A stretch of DNA of 64,000 nucleotides, taken from contig SZWC01000843.1 in the NCBI GenBank assembly GCA_023375785.1, positions 35,135-99,134 of the forward strand, read 5' to 3'. Source of the stretch: Penium margaritaceum. Taxonomy: Eukaryota; Streptophyta; Zygnematophyceae; Desmidiales; Peniaceae. Positions 9,795 through 21,995 of the stretch are shown here, piece by piece (positions within the stretch are counted from its first letter, which is position 1; every line of letters begins with the position of its first letter). The notes under the pieces are model-generated. The model made no database searches, was not told where the DNA came from, and was given only the letters and a program-made list of their open reading frames with translations. A program made the translations under genes and the position numbers.

Positions 9795-10797
9795 GAGTGA
9801 CAACTCATAATATTACTCACAAAAGGTCAGAGGGGAAAACAATGGTTCTGGAATACTAGTCATTGACTAGCAAGTACAAAGACCTTGAATAAGTAGTGGC
9901 ACGGTGTGGTTACCTTGTACAATGACCAACCAAATTAGGCATATGTCACTGAGCTTGACCAACAGATTTCACTATGTGTGGTCAGCATTGACAGCTCATA
10001 ATACGAGTCACAAATGGTCAGAGGGGAAAACAATAAGTTTGGAATACTAGTTAGCGACTAGCAAGTAGAAATACCTTCAATAAACAGTGGAACGATGTTG
10101 CTACCATGCACCATGACCAACCAAAGTAGGCATCTGTCACTGACCATGACCAGAGAATTTCACTATGTTTGGTCAACATTCATAACTCCTAATACAAGTC
10201 ACAAATGGTCTGAGGAGGAAAGAAGGGTTTGGGAAGAATAGCTATCAACTAGCAAGTACAAAGAACTTCAACAAGTAGTGGAACGGTGTGGCTACCATGC
10301 ATAACTTACCAACCAAAGTCGGCATATGTCACTGAGCATGGCCAAAGAATTTTACTATGTGTGGTCAACGTTGGCACTCATAACACGAGTTATAAATGGT
10401 CAGAGGGTGAAACAATGGTTTGGGAATAGTAGTTATTGACTAACAAGTACAAAGACATCCAATAAGTAGTGGTAGGGTGTGGCTACAATGCACAATGACC
10501 AACCAAAGTAGCCATATTTCACTGACCATGGCCAAAGAATTTCACTATGCGTGGTCAACTTTGAAAACTCATCATGCAATTCACAAATGGTCAGAGGGAG
10601 AAATAAAGGTTTGATGATACTAGTTATTGACTAGGAAGTACAAAGACCTTCAATAAGTAGCAACACGGTGTGGCTACCATGAACAATGACGAACCAAAGT
10701 AGGCATATGTAACTGACCATGAACAAAGACTTTACCTATGTTTGGTCAACATTGACAACGCATAATACTAGTCACAATGGTTAGAGGGGGAAACAAT
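9795..10797 (+). repeat. ~190-bp tandem repeat, about 5.3 copies
   Basis: The motif GACAACTCATAATACGAGTC and its variants starts near 9799, 9990, 10180, 10371, 10561 and 10753, giving a period of 190-191 bp. Within each unit ACCAACCAAAGTAGGCATAT and GGTCAGAGGGGAAAACAATG recur. Copies differ by roughly 10-15 percent by eye. There is no coding potential. It abuts the 20-bp satellite at about 10798. The length is in the range of plant centromeric or heterochromatic satellites, but its chromosomal role is unknown. Confidence 0.92.
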
Positions 10798-12220
10798 TGT
10801 CAAGTCTTGGGCTTGCTCCAGATATCTTGGACTTGCTCCAATTGTATTGGGTTTTCTCCAGTTTTCTTGGCTTTTCTTCAGTTTTCGTGGGCTTGCTCCA
10901 AAAGTATTAGGCTTCCTCCAGTTGTCTTGGCCTTGCTTTAGTTGTCTTGGGCTTGCTCCAGTTGTCTTGGGTTTGCTCCAGTTATCTTGAGAGTGCTCCA
11001 GTTAACTTTGGCTTGCTCCAATTGTCTTGGCCTTGCTCCAATTGTCTCGGACTTGCTCCAGCTGTCTTGGCCTTGCTCCAGTTGTCTTGGGCTTGCTACA
11101 GTTGTCTTGGCCTTGCTCCAGTTGTCTTTGAGTTGCTCCAGTTGTCTTGGGCTTGCTCCAGCTGTCTTGGCCTTGCTCCAATCTTCTTGGGCTTGCTCCA
11201 GTTGTCTTTGCTTGCTCCAGTTGTCTTGACCTTGTTCCAGTTGTCTTGGAATTGCTCGAGTTGTCTAGAGCTTGCTCCAGTTGTCTTGGACTTGCTCCAG
11301 CTATCTTTGACTTGCTCCATTTGACTTAGACTTGCTTCAATTGTCTTGGGCTTGTTCTAGTTGTCTTGTGCGTGCTCCAGATGTCTTGGGCTTGCTCCAG
11401 TTGTCTTTGCCTTGCTCTAGTTGTCTTGGGCTTGCTCAAGTTGTCTTGGTCTTCCTCTTCTTGTCTTGGAGTTGCTGCACTTGTCTTGGGCTTGCTCCAG
11501 TTGTTTTGGACTTGCTCCAGTTGTCTTCGGCTTGCTCCAGTGCCCTTGGACTTCCTCCAGTTCTCTTGACCTTGCTCCGGTTGTCTTGGACTTGCTCCAG
11601 TTGTTCTGGGCCTGCTCCAGTTGTCTTGGGCTTGCTCTAGTTATCTTCGGTTTTCTCAGTTGTCTTGGCCTTGCTCCAGTTGTCTTGACCTTGCCCTATT
11701 TGACTTGGCCTTGCTCAAGTTATCTTTGCCTTGCTCCAGTTGTCCTGGGCTTGTCCCAGTTGCCTTCGGCTTTCTCCAGCTCTTTTGGGCTTGCTCCAGT
11801 TGTATTGGGCTTGCTTCAGTTGTTTGGGCTTGCTCCAGTTTTCTTGGGCTTGCTCTACTTGTCTTGGGGTTGCTCCAGTTGTCTTGACCTTGCTCCTGTT
11901 TCCATGGGCTTGGCCCAGCTGTCTTGGCCTTCCTCAAGTTGTCTTGCGCTTGCTCCAAAGTCGTGTGCTTGCTCCAGTTGTCTTGGGATTGCCCCTGTTG
12001 TCTTGGCCTTGATCCAGTTGTCTTTGCCCTGCCCATGTTGTCTTGACCTTGCTCCAGTTGTATTGGTCTTCATCCATTTCTCTTGTCCTTGCTCCAGTTT
12101 TATTCCGCTTTGTCTACTTGTCTTGGGCTTGCTCTAGTTGTCTTGGGCTTGTTTGAGTTGTCTTGGTCTTGTTCCAGTTGTCTTGGCCTTGCTCCATTTG
12201 TCTTGAACTTGCTCCTGTTG
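10798..12220 (-). repeat. 20-bp satellite, inverted segment
   Basis: Tandem units of GTCTTGGGCTTGCTCCAGTT, the reverse complement of the unit that fills the rest of the window. About 71 units with point variants and a few one-base indels. Long open frames on both strands are a by-product of the repeat. Confidence 0.97.
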
Positions 12221-12231
12221 TAAAAAAAACC
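12221..12231. other. Orientation switch of the 20-bp satellite
   Basis: Units read TTGCTCC... to the left and CCTGGAACAAGCCC... to the right, joined through TAAAAAAAACC. This is the only polarity change seen in the window. Confidence 0.9.
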
Positions 12232-15200
12232 TGGAACAAGCCCAAGACAAGTGGAGCAGACAACTGGAGCAAAGCCAAGATAACTAGAGCAAGACCAAGA
12301 CAACTCAAGCAAGCCAAAAACTACTGGAACAAGGTCAAGACAACTGGAGTAAGGCCAAGACAACTGGAGCAAGGCCAGACAATTGGAGCAAGCCCACGAC
12401 AACCGGAAGAAGGCAAAGAAAACCGGAGCAAGGCCAAGACAATTGGAGGGAGTCCAAGACGACCTGAGCAAGGCGAAGACAACTGGAGCAAGCCCACAAT
12501 GACTTGAGCAAGCCCTCGACAACTGGAGCAAGGCCAAGACACTTGGAGCAAGCTCAACACAACTGGAGCAAGCCCAAGACAACAGGAGCAAGCCCAAGAC
12601 AACTGGAGCAAGGCCAAGAAAACTGGACTAAGGCCATGAAAAGTGGAGCAAGCCAAAGACAACAGGAGCAAGCCCAAGATAACTGGAGCAAGCCTAAGAC
12701 AACTAGAGCAAGCTCAAGATAGCTGGAGGAAGGCCAATACAACTGGAGTAATGCCAAAAAAACTAGAGCAAGCATAAGACAACTGGAAGAAGCCCAAGAC
12801 AATTGGAGCAAGATCAAGACAACTGGAGTAAGCCCAAGTCAACTGGAGCAAGCCCAAGACAAAAGGAGCAATTCCAAGACAACTGGAGCAATGCCAAGAC
12901 AATTGGAGCAAGTCGAAGACAACTAGAACAAGGCCAAGACAACTGGAGCAAGCCTAAGAAAACTGGAGCAAGGCCAAGACAACGGGAGCAAGCCAAAGAC
13001 AACAAGAGCAAGCTCAAAACAACTGGAGCAAGGCCAAGAAAACTGGAGCAAGGCCAACACAACAGAAGCAAGCCCAAGACAAGTGGAGCAAGCCTAAGAG
13101 AACTGCAGAAAGTCCAAGACAGCTGGAGCAAGGCCAAGACAAGTAGAGCACGCCAAACACAACTGGAGGAAGGCCAAGACAACAGGAGCAAGCCCAAAGC
13201 AACTAAACCAAGCGTAAGACAACTAGAGCAAGACCAAGACAATTGGAGCGAGTCCAAGACAATCGGAGCAAGCTTAAGATAATTGGAGCAAGCTCAAGAG
13301 AGCTGGAGCAAGCCCAAGCCAACTAGAGCAAGCCGAAGACAACTGGAGCAAGGCAAATACAAGTGGAGGAAAGCCAAGACAGTTGAAGCAAGCCCAAGAC
13401 AGCTTGTGCAAGCCCAAGACAACTAGAGCAAGTCAGAAACAACTGGAGCAAGGCCAAGACAGCTTGAGCAAGCCCAAGACAACTGGAGCAATCCCAAGAC
13501 AACTAAAGCAGGGCCAAGACTACGGGAGCAAGGCCAAGAAAATTGGAGCAAGCCTAAGAGACCTGGAGCAAGTCCAAGACAATTGGAGCAAGTCCAAGAC
13601 AACTTGAGAAATGCCAAGACAGCTTGAGCAAGCCCAAGATAACTCGAGGAAGCCCAAATCAACTGGAGCAAGCCAAAGATAACTGGAGTAGGCCCAATAC
13701 AACTGGAGCAATCCCAAGAAAACTGGAAGAAGCCCAAGACAACGTGAGTCAGGCCAAGTCAACTGGAGCAAGGCCAAGACAGCAGGAGCAAGGCGAAGAC
13801 AACTGGAGCAAGCCCAAGACAACTGTAGCAAGGCCAAAACAAGTGGAGCAAGCCCAAGACAACTGGAGCAATCGCAATACAACTAGACCAAGCCCAAGAC
13901 AACTGGAACAAGCACAAGGCAACAAGAGCAAGCCCAAGACAACTGGAGCAAGGCCGAGACAACTGGAGCAGGCCCAAGACAAGTGGAGCAAGTCCAAGAC
14001 AACTGGTGCAATCCGAAGACAAGTAGAACAAGGCCAAGACAACTGGAGCAAGTCCAAGACAAGTGGATCAAGACCAAGACAACAGGAGAAGGCCCAAGAC
14101 AACTAGAGCAAGCTCAAGACAACCAGAGCAACTTCAAGAAAGCTGGAGCAGGGCCAAGACAACTAGAGGAGCAAGCCCAAGATAACTGGAGCAAGCCCAA
14201 GACAGCTGGTGCAAGCCAAAGAAAACTCGAGCAAGCTCAAGTCAACTTGAGCAAGTCCAAGACAATTGGAGCAAGGCCAAGACAAATCGAGCAAGGCCAA
14301 GAAAATTGTAGCAAGGCCAACACTACTTGAGGAAGCCCAAGACAACTAGAGTAAGCCCAAGAAAATTGGAGCAAGGCCAAGACAACTGATGCAAGCCGAA
14401 GACACGTGGAGCAAGCCCAACTCTACTGGAGCAAGGCCAAGATAACTAGAGCAAGGCCAATACAACTGGAGCAAGCCAAAGACAGCTTGAGGAGACCCAA
14501 GACAACTGGAGACAGTCCAAGACAGCTGGAGAAAGGCCAATACAAGTTGAGCTAGCCAAAGGAAACTGAAGTAAGAAAAACACAACTAGAGCAAGGCCAA
14601 GACAACTGGAGAAAGCCAAAGACAACTGGAGCAAGCCTAATAGGACTGGAGCAAGCCACTTAGATGTGGATAGAGCCCTTGAGAACTGAAGCAAGCCCAA
14701 GACAAGTAGACCAAGCCGAAGAGATCTTGAGAAAAACATAGACAAGTGGAGCAAGCCGAAGACAACTGGAGCAAGCCCAAGACAACTGAAGCAAGTCCAA
14801 GACAACTAGAGCAAGGTCAAGATAAGTGGAGCAAGCCGAAGACTACTGGAGCAAGCCGAAGACATCTGGAGCAAGGCCAAGACAACTAGAGGAGTCCCAA
14901 GACAACTTGAGAAAGCTCAAGACAACTAGAGCAAGCCCAAGAAAACTGAAGCAAGCCCAAGACATCTGGAGAAAGCCCAAGACAAGAAGAGAAAGGCCAA
15001 GACAACTGGAGCAAGTCCAAAACAATTGGAGCAAGCCCAAGACAACAGGAGCAAGCCTTAGACAGCTAGAGCAAGCCCGAGTCATTTGGAGCACGTCCAA
15101 GACAACTGGAGCAAGGCCAAGATAACTAGAGCAAGGCCAAGACAACTGGAGAAAGCCCAAGGTAACTAGAGCAAGCCTGAGACATTTGGAGCAAGCCCAA

Positions 15201-18088
15201 GACAACTGGAGCAAGGCCAAGACTACTAGAGAAAGCCCAAGATAACCGGAGCAAGCCGAAAAAAACTAGAGCAAGGAAAAGAAAACTGGAGGAAGCCAAA
15301 GACAACCAGAGCAAGCCCAAAACAATTAGAGCAAGGCCAAGACAACTGCAGCAAGGCCGAGACAACAAGAGTAAGCCAAGGACAACAGGAGCAAGCCCAA
15401 GACAACTAGATCAAGGCCAAGACAACTTGAGCATGCTCAAGACAACTGGAGTAAGGCCAAAACAATTGGAGCAATCCCAAGGCAGCTTGAGGAAGGCCAA
15501 AACAGCTAGAGCAAGCCAAAGACAACTGGAGTAAGCTTAAGTCAACTAGAGCAAGCCTAAGACAAAAGGAGCAAGTCCAAGACAACTAGAGCAATTTCAA
15601 GCAAACTGGAGCAGGCCAAAGACAACTGGAGCAAGGCCAAGACAACTGGAGCAATCCTAAGAAAACTGGAGCAAGCCCAAGACAAGTGGAGCAAGCCCAA
15701 GACAACTGGAGCAAACCCAAAGCAACTATAGCAAGGCCAAGACAACTGGAGCAAGGCCAAGACAATTCAAGCAAGCCCAAGACAACTGGAGCAAGCCCTA
15801 GACAACTAGTGCAATCCCAAGACAATTGGAGCAAGGCCAAGATAACCAGAGCAAGCCAAAGACAATTGGAGGAGGGCCAAGACAACTAGAGCAAGCCCAA
15901 GGCAACTGGAGCAAGCCTAAGACAACTGGAGTAAGTTCAAGACAACTGGAGCAATCCTAAGAAAATTGGAGCAAGCCGAAGAGAACTGGAGCAAGCTTGA
16001 GACTACTGGATAAAGTCCAAATCAATTGGAACAAGCCGAAGACAAAAGGAGGAAGTCCAAGACAGCTAAAGCAATCCCAAGACAACTTGCCTAGGCGAAA
16101 GACAACTGGAGCAAGGCCAAAACAACTAGAGTAAGCCTAAGAAAACACGAGCAAGACCAAGACAACTGGAGCAAGTCCGAGGCAATTGGAGCAAGCCTAA
16201 CACAACTTGAGGAGGGCCAAGACAACTGGAGCTAGCCGAAGACAACTGAAGCAAGCCCAAGACAACTGGAGCAAGCTTAAGAAAACAGGAGAAATCCCAA
16301 GACATTTGGAGCAAGCCCAAGACAACTGGAGCAAGGCCAATACAACTGGAGTAAGGCCAAGACGACTGGAGCAAGCCCAAGACACCTAGAGCAAGCCCAA
16401 GACAACTGGAGCAAGCCCAAGACAACTGGAGCAAGGCCAAGACAACGGGTGCAAGCTCAAGAAAACTGGGGCAAGCCCAAGACACCTGGAGCAGGCCCAA
16501 GACAACTAGAGCATGTCCAAGACAAGTGGAGCAAGGCCAAGACAGCTGGAGCAAGCACGAGATGACTCAAGCAAGCCCAAGACAATTGGAGCAAGCCCAA
16601 GAAAACTAAAGCAAGCCCAAGACAACTGGAGCAAGGCCAAGACAACCGGAGCAAGCCCAAGAGAAGTAAAGCAAGCCCAAGACAACTGGGGCAAGACCTA
16701 GACAACTTGAACAAGCACAAGACAAGTGGAGCAAGTCCAAGACAACTGGAGCAAGTCCAACACAACTGGAGCAAGCCTAAGACATTTGGAGCAAGCCTTG
16801 TACAATTGGAGCAAGCCTAAGTCAACTCGAGCAAGTCCAAGACAACTGAAGCAAGGCCAAGACAACTAGAGCAAGGCCAAGAAAACTGAAGCAAGCCCAC
16901 GACAATTGGAGCAAGCCCAAGACAATTGGAGCAAGTCAAAGACAACTTGAGCAAGGTAAAGACAACTAAAGCAAGCCCAAGACAACTTGAGCAATTCCAA
17001 GAAAACCAGGACAAGGCAAAGACAACTAGAGCAAGCCCAAGACAACTAGAACAAGCCCAAAACAACTTGAGCAAGGCCAAGACAACTGTGGCAAGGCCAA
17101 GGCAACTTGAGCAAGCCAAAGACATCTAGAGCAAGGCCAAGACAACTGGAGCATGCTCAAGACAACTGGATTAAGGCCAAGACAACTGGAGTTATCATAA
17201 CAAATGAGAGCAAGGGGGAGACAACGAGAGCAAGCCCAAGACAACAGGAGCAAGACCAAGACAGCTTAAGGAGGCCAAAGACAACTTGAACAAGCGCAAT
17301 ACAAGTGGAGCACGCCCAAGACAGCTGGACCAAGGCCAAGCGAACTTGAGCAAGCGCAGGACAACTAGAACAAGCTGAAGACAACTAGAGCAAGCCCACA
17401 ACAGCTGGTGCAAGCCAAAGAAAACTGGAGCAGGTCCAAGTAAACGGGAGGAAGTCCATGACAAGAGGAGCAAGGGCAAGACAACTGGAGCACGGCCAAG
17501 ACAACTGGAGCAAGCCCAAAACTACTAGAGCAAGCCCAAGAAAACTGGATCAAGCAAAAGAAAACTAGAGCAAGGCCAAGATAACTGGATCAAGCCAAAG
17601 ACAAGTGCAGCAAGTCCAAGAAAACCGGAGCAAGGCCAAGACAAATGGAGCAAGCCAAAGACACTTCGAGCAAGCCCAAAACAACTCGAGCAAGGCCAAC
17701 AAAACTGGAGCAAGGTAAAGACAACTGGAGCAAGCCAAAGACAATTGGAGGAAGCCCAAGACAACTCGAGCAAGTCCAAGACAGTTGAAGCAATGCCAAT
17801 ATACCTGGAGCAAGCCAAAGACAACAGGAGTAAGCCAAAGATAGTTGGAGCAAGATCAAGACAACTGGAGCACGCCCTAGACAACTGGAGCAAGCCTAAT
17901 ACAACGGGAGCAGAGCCAAAATATCTTGAGCAAGCCCAAGACAACTAGAGCAAGCCCAAGACAAGTGAAGAAAGCCCAAGACAACTAGAGCAAGCCCGAG
18001 ACAAGTGGAGCAAAGTCCAAGACAACTGGAGTAAGGCCAAGACAACTGGAGCAAGCCCAAGACAACTAGAGCAGGCTCGAGACAACTG
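12231..18088 (+). repeat. 20-bp satellite array, segment 1
   Basis: Units of CAAGCCCAAGACAACTGGAG and the common variant with AAGGCC, about 290 copies, nearly gap-free (three units per 60 bases over long stretches). Units diverge from the consensus by about 5-20 percent. It ends at LTR element E. The first copy of the higher-order marker block lies at 17151-17800. Confidence 0.97.
17151..17800 (+). repeat. Higher-order repeat marker block, copy 1
   Basis: GCATGCTCAAGACAACTGG at 17151, a degenerate TTATCATAACAAAT at 17191 (40 bp later) and GCAATGCCAAT at 17790. The later markers are replaced by element E and what follows it. Confidence 0.7.
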
Positions 18089-19024
18089 TGTCAAAGTAAT
18101 CTCTCAATGTCACAGGTCTACCCCAACTGAGAACCATAATCCACAATTCTCCCTCCTTGACAAAGCATGGGCACATGGATATTGGACACCGAAAACCCTT
18201 TTTGGTGACCAGCCTATTTCCGTGACGATGGATCCACTCAAGGACTGCTCCGGTTAGTCTCCGACCGACACTCCACAAACAACCGGTTGCACGACAACGG
18301 TCACCCACGACCCGCGCTCTGGTGGTTGCTTTGCGCTCACGTGTTGGCGAAGCGCCCTCCCACCCACGTAAGACAGGCAGAGATGAACAACATCGGCACA
18401 CCACTCTGGGACTACGTGCCTCCTAGACGTCTCATACCGCTCGTGGCAGAAGCAGCCAAGCGGCTGCGGCACCACTTGGGCTATTGCCCCCCATAGTAGG
18501 ATCAAGAACTAGTACTTAGGTAGCTTAGTATTCCTTGTATTGTTTGCTTTTATTAATCATTCAGCCACTTGTATCAATGAAGCTTTCCTCATCCTCTGCC
18601 TAGCCCGCCTTCACGGCTGTGGCCTCATCTTATCATCGCTGCTACCCGCCAAACGGCTGTGGCACTTCCATCCTCCGTTGCCTATCATCGCTTCAATCAG
18701 CTCTGCCACTTGTCGCTCCTCCTCTTTGCTCCATCGCGCTCGCATCGCTCTGCCGAGGCGCCCTCAACATCTCTGCGCCCGTGCCTGTTGCCACTCCGCC
18801 CACGCAAGTTCTACCTCCGGATTGGCTTGTACCTTTTGCACTGCCCCCATGCTCATCTTGCCTCATTGCTGACGCTCCTCAGCACTTGGTTCTCTTCAGC
18901 AACCGTGTCTTGCCGTTTGTCATGACGTTAGCACACCGTCAGCTGTGTGCAGCTTCACTGATGCTTGCGCAGCCACCTCATCTGTCCATCAACTTTGCCT
19001 AATCCTCGTTACATTTTCCAGATA
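18089..19024 (+). repeat. Element E 5' LTR
   Basis: Starts TGTCAAAG and ends in front of the PBS at 19025. Co-linear with 21015-21995, sharing for example the stretch TGGATATTGGACACCGAAAA. The second copy is slightly longer. Confidence 0.87.
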
Positions 19025-19038
19025 TGGTATTAGAGCCC
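19025..19038 (+). other. Element E primer-binding site (standard tRNA-Met 3'-end type)
   Basis: TGGTATTAGAGCCC matches the plant retrotransposon PBS TGGTATCAGAGCC with one change. This is a different priming mode from the copia elements A-D. Confidence 0.8.
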
Positions 19039-20995
19039 AAGGAAAGAACTTGCATCAGATTTTGCTCTCCTCCACAACTCTGACACCTGAACCACCACGC
19101 CAAACCACGCCATCACTGATGGAATCGCCTTTCCTCCAAGGCAGCAAAATCGTCGTCACTTGGTTCCTCCTTCCACTGCAAGGTTGACGAGGCTGTGTAT
19201 GGGCACAACATCCAACGCCTTCGCAACAGCAACATCATCCCATCGTGCAGCCGGACGCTCGTCGTTGCCATTAGCCATCCCCCAACTGTTGTGTCATCAG
19301 GAGCAGCTGCATCGTCCTTTTTTGCAGCAGTACTACCATGAAAGCAGTTTCCTCCCACCTCAACATCGTGCCAAGCATGTCGCTTGACCGTGTATGGGAA
19401 CGGCTACACACAAACAGTAGTCGCATTCAGCAACTAAGTCTCTGACAACTGCGACCTCGATTACAGTTGTCCAAGCTTTGCAAAATGTCTTAGTCCTTAC
19501 AGCAATGTTTCCACATCTCAGCCGCGCTACGTATGTGTCATTCGTCAACGAATCACCATGATCCTCTACGCACTCGGTTGCCTTGCAGCAGCAGCCTGGC
19601 ATCAGCACAAGCAACCGAAGCAACATTCTCAGCATCTTGAGCCTCAGCCATATTCAGAAGTAGCAGTTTCATCCACTATCACCGCCCACTCCAACCTTCC
19701 CCATCCTCAACATACAGAAGACCATGACTCTCCTTCTGAAACAATCATCTCAGCAGCGTCTCACTCATCCTGCCAACTCCTCACCTTCTCGTCACCTTCA
19801 GAACTGATACTGTGCCCATGAACAGACAACCCTCCAGCCACAGATCTTCACTGTATGCCCTCCTTTTTGTTGAATCAAGGCACAAGATCCCCTCTTTTCG
19901 GCAATATCTTTTCAGAAGATGTTGGGATAACTAGGTGCAGCAAGCATTCACCACCATCCACATCCTCAGCCTGCTACATGCTCCATGGTGCCTCCTCTAC
20001 CGCCGCCAGCAGCCAACCATCCACTCGCATGTCAAAAAGCAAATCACGTCACCGATGCCGTCAAATACTCGCAAAAGCATACATCTTGTCGCGTTCTGGA
20101 ACTTCATGCTCAGTCCTTGAACCATCCTCTATTTAGCCATGTCCTTCTTTGAACAATGACCACTACGACTTAGGAGAATGGTACTTCGTAGTAGCCACAG
20201 CCACCTCCTCTCCTTCCGGAGGTGTTGCTACATCCATGGGGCTACTACTCTACTCAAACACTCCACTTTTCACCAAAGAGGAGCTCAACAACTTCATGAT
20301 GCTCAACTACGGCACAACCATCCACAACATAACACCATAGCAGCAAGACGTCCCTGAGTCATCTTCAACAACCACAACTTCCACGACAATGACCCTTTCA
20401 CTCTCCACAGACCCTTCATCTCTGGTGTCATCAGATCCTATATCAAGAAACCTGGAACCGCGCATATCTGCAGTGTCTTCACCAACAGCAGCAGCAACCG
20501 CCTACCTCCCTCCTCATCAGCGAAAAGCAGGGAAACATCAGTAACTCATCCACCAAGACAACTCACCAGCACCTTCGGCATCGCCTACAAGGACCAACCT
20601 CATAAACACAAATCACTTCACAACTGATGGTGCTGAACTCGCTCTTGCCCTCTGGAACACCATCTTCTTGGGCCGCGCGTCCCTCCGGGTGCACATGTAA
20701 GGACTGTAGCAGCACCTCCCAGTACTACGGTCCTTGAATACTGAATGCCTCCTCCTCCCAAACCATCTCTGGATGGAAGGAGGTCACTCTGTCAGCAACT
20801 CAGCCCAGAGTGTCTCTCACAGCACCCATGATTTCTACACATCAGTTTGGGACTTCTCCAATGCGCACATCTTACTCAAGCCCTCTGAAAAGCTCACCTG
20901 GGCATCCTCTCACCAGTCTCCCACCAGCAACTACACCACGCTACCACATCAACTCCAACCACCTGACCTCCCACCTCTCAGGCACATAAGCAGAC
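19039..20995 (+). other. Element E internal region, no recognisable coding
   Basis: About 1.96 kb of C-rich sequence. Open frames are short (under 145 codons) and overlap in several frames. I find no zinc knuckle, protease, integrase or RT motif. It may be a non-coding internal domain or remains too decayed to recognise. Confidence 0.6.
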
Positions 20996-21014
20996 TTGTA
21001 ACATTGAGGGAGGG
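20996..21014 (+). other. Element E polypurine tract
   Basis: The purine-rich ATTGAGGGAGGG lies immediately before the second LTR start TGTCAAAATA. Confidence 0.65.
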
Positions 21015-21995
21015 TGTCAAAATAATCTCACAATGTCACAAGTCTGCCCCAACAGAGAACTATAATCCACAAGTGCCCCTCCTCGACAAAGCAAGGGCAC
21101 TTGGATATTGGACACCGAAAACCCTTTTTGGTGAGCAGCTCATTTCTGTGACGACGTAACTACACAAGGACTGCTCCGGTCAATCTCGGACCGACACTCC
21201 ACGAACGACCGGTTGCACGATAACGGTCACCCACGACCCGTCCTCCGGTGCTTGCTCTGCGCTCACGTGTCGGCGAAGCACCCTCTCACCCACGTACCAA
21301 AGACAGGCGTAGATGAACAACGTCAGCATGCCGCTCTGGGACTACGTGCCTCCAAAATGTCTCGCATTGTTCTTGTGCGTGTGGAGCCGCAAAGCAGCTC
21401 CGCACCTCGCCTCCATGGCAGAAGCAGCCAAGCGGTTGCGGCACCACTTAGGCTATTGCCCCCCATAGTAGGATCTAGGACTAGTACTAGTACTTAGATA
21501 GCTCAGTATTCCTTGTATTGTTTGCTTTTGTTAATCATTCATCCACTTGTATCAATCAAGCTTTCCTCATCTTCTGCCTCGCCCGCCTTCACGGCTGTGG
21601 CAACATCTTGTCATCGCTCCTACCCGCCGAACGGCTGTGGCGCTTCCATCCTCTGTTGCCTATCATCGCTTCAATCAGCTCTATCGCTCCTCTGCTTTGC
21701 TCCATCGCACCCGCATCGCTATGCCAAGGCACCCTCAACATCTCTGCGCCCGTGCCTGTTGGCACTGCGGCCACGCAAGTCCTACCTCCAGACCGGCTCA
21801 TGCCTTTGGCAGCACCCCCACGCTCATCTTGCCTCGTTGCTTAGGTTCCTCAGCACTTGGTTCTCTTCAGCAACCGTGTCTTGTCGTTTGTCATGAAGTC
21901 AACATACCGTCTGCCGTCTGCAGCTTCCCTGATGCTTCCGCAGCCAGCTCATCTGTCCATCCACTTTGCCTAATCCTCATTACATTTTCCTGACA
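21015..21995 (+). repeat. Element E 3' LTR
   Basis: Starts TGTCAAAATAATC and ends TTTTCCTGACA. The satellite resumes at once with AACTAAATG, then AACTAGAGCAAGCCC. Confidence 0.87.

Larger units (their letters stand above)
18089..21995 (+). mobile_element. LTR element E: non-coding LTR retrotransposon, old
   Basis: Two direct LTRs (18089-19024 and 21015-21995) flank about 2 kb. A tRNA-Met-type PBS (TGGTATTAGAGCCC) directly follows the left LTR and a polypurine tract precedes the right one. The flanks AACTG (18084-18088) and AACTA (21996-22000) are a near-perfect 5-bp target duplication taken from the satellite. I recognise no gag or pol motif, so it resembles a non-autonomous (LARD-like) element. 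LTRs differ at roughly one base in eight over the first 280 bp, so it is old. Confidence 0.85.

Noticed and set aside
19558-21159. Short plus-strand frames in element E as genes
   Set aside because: Each is under 145 codons, overlaps others, and shows no known motif or conserved start context.
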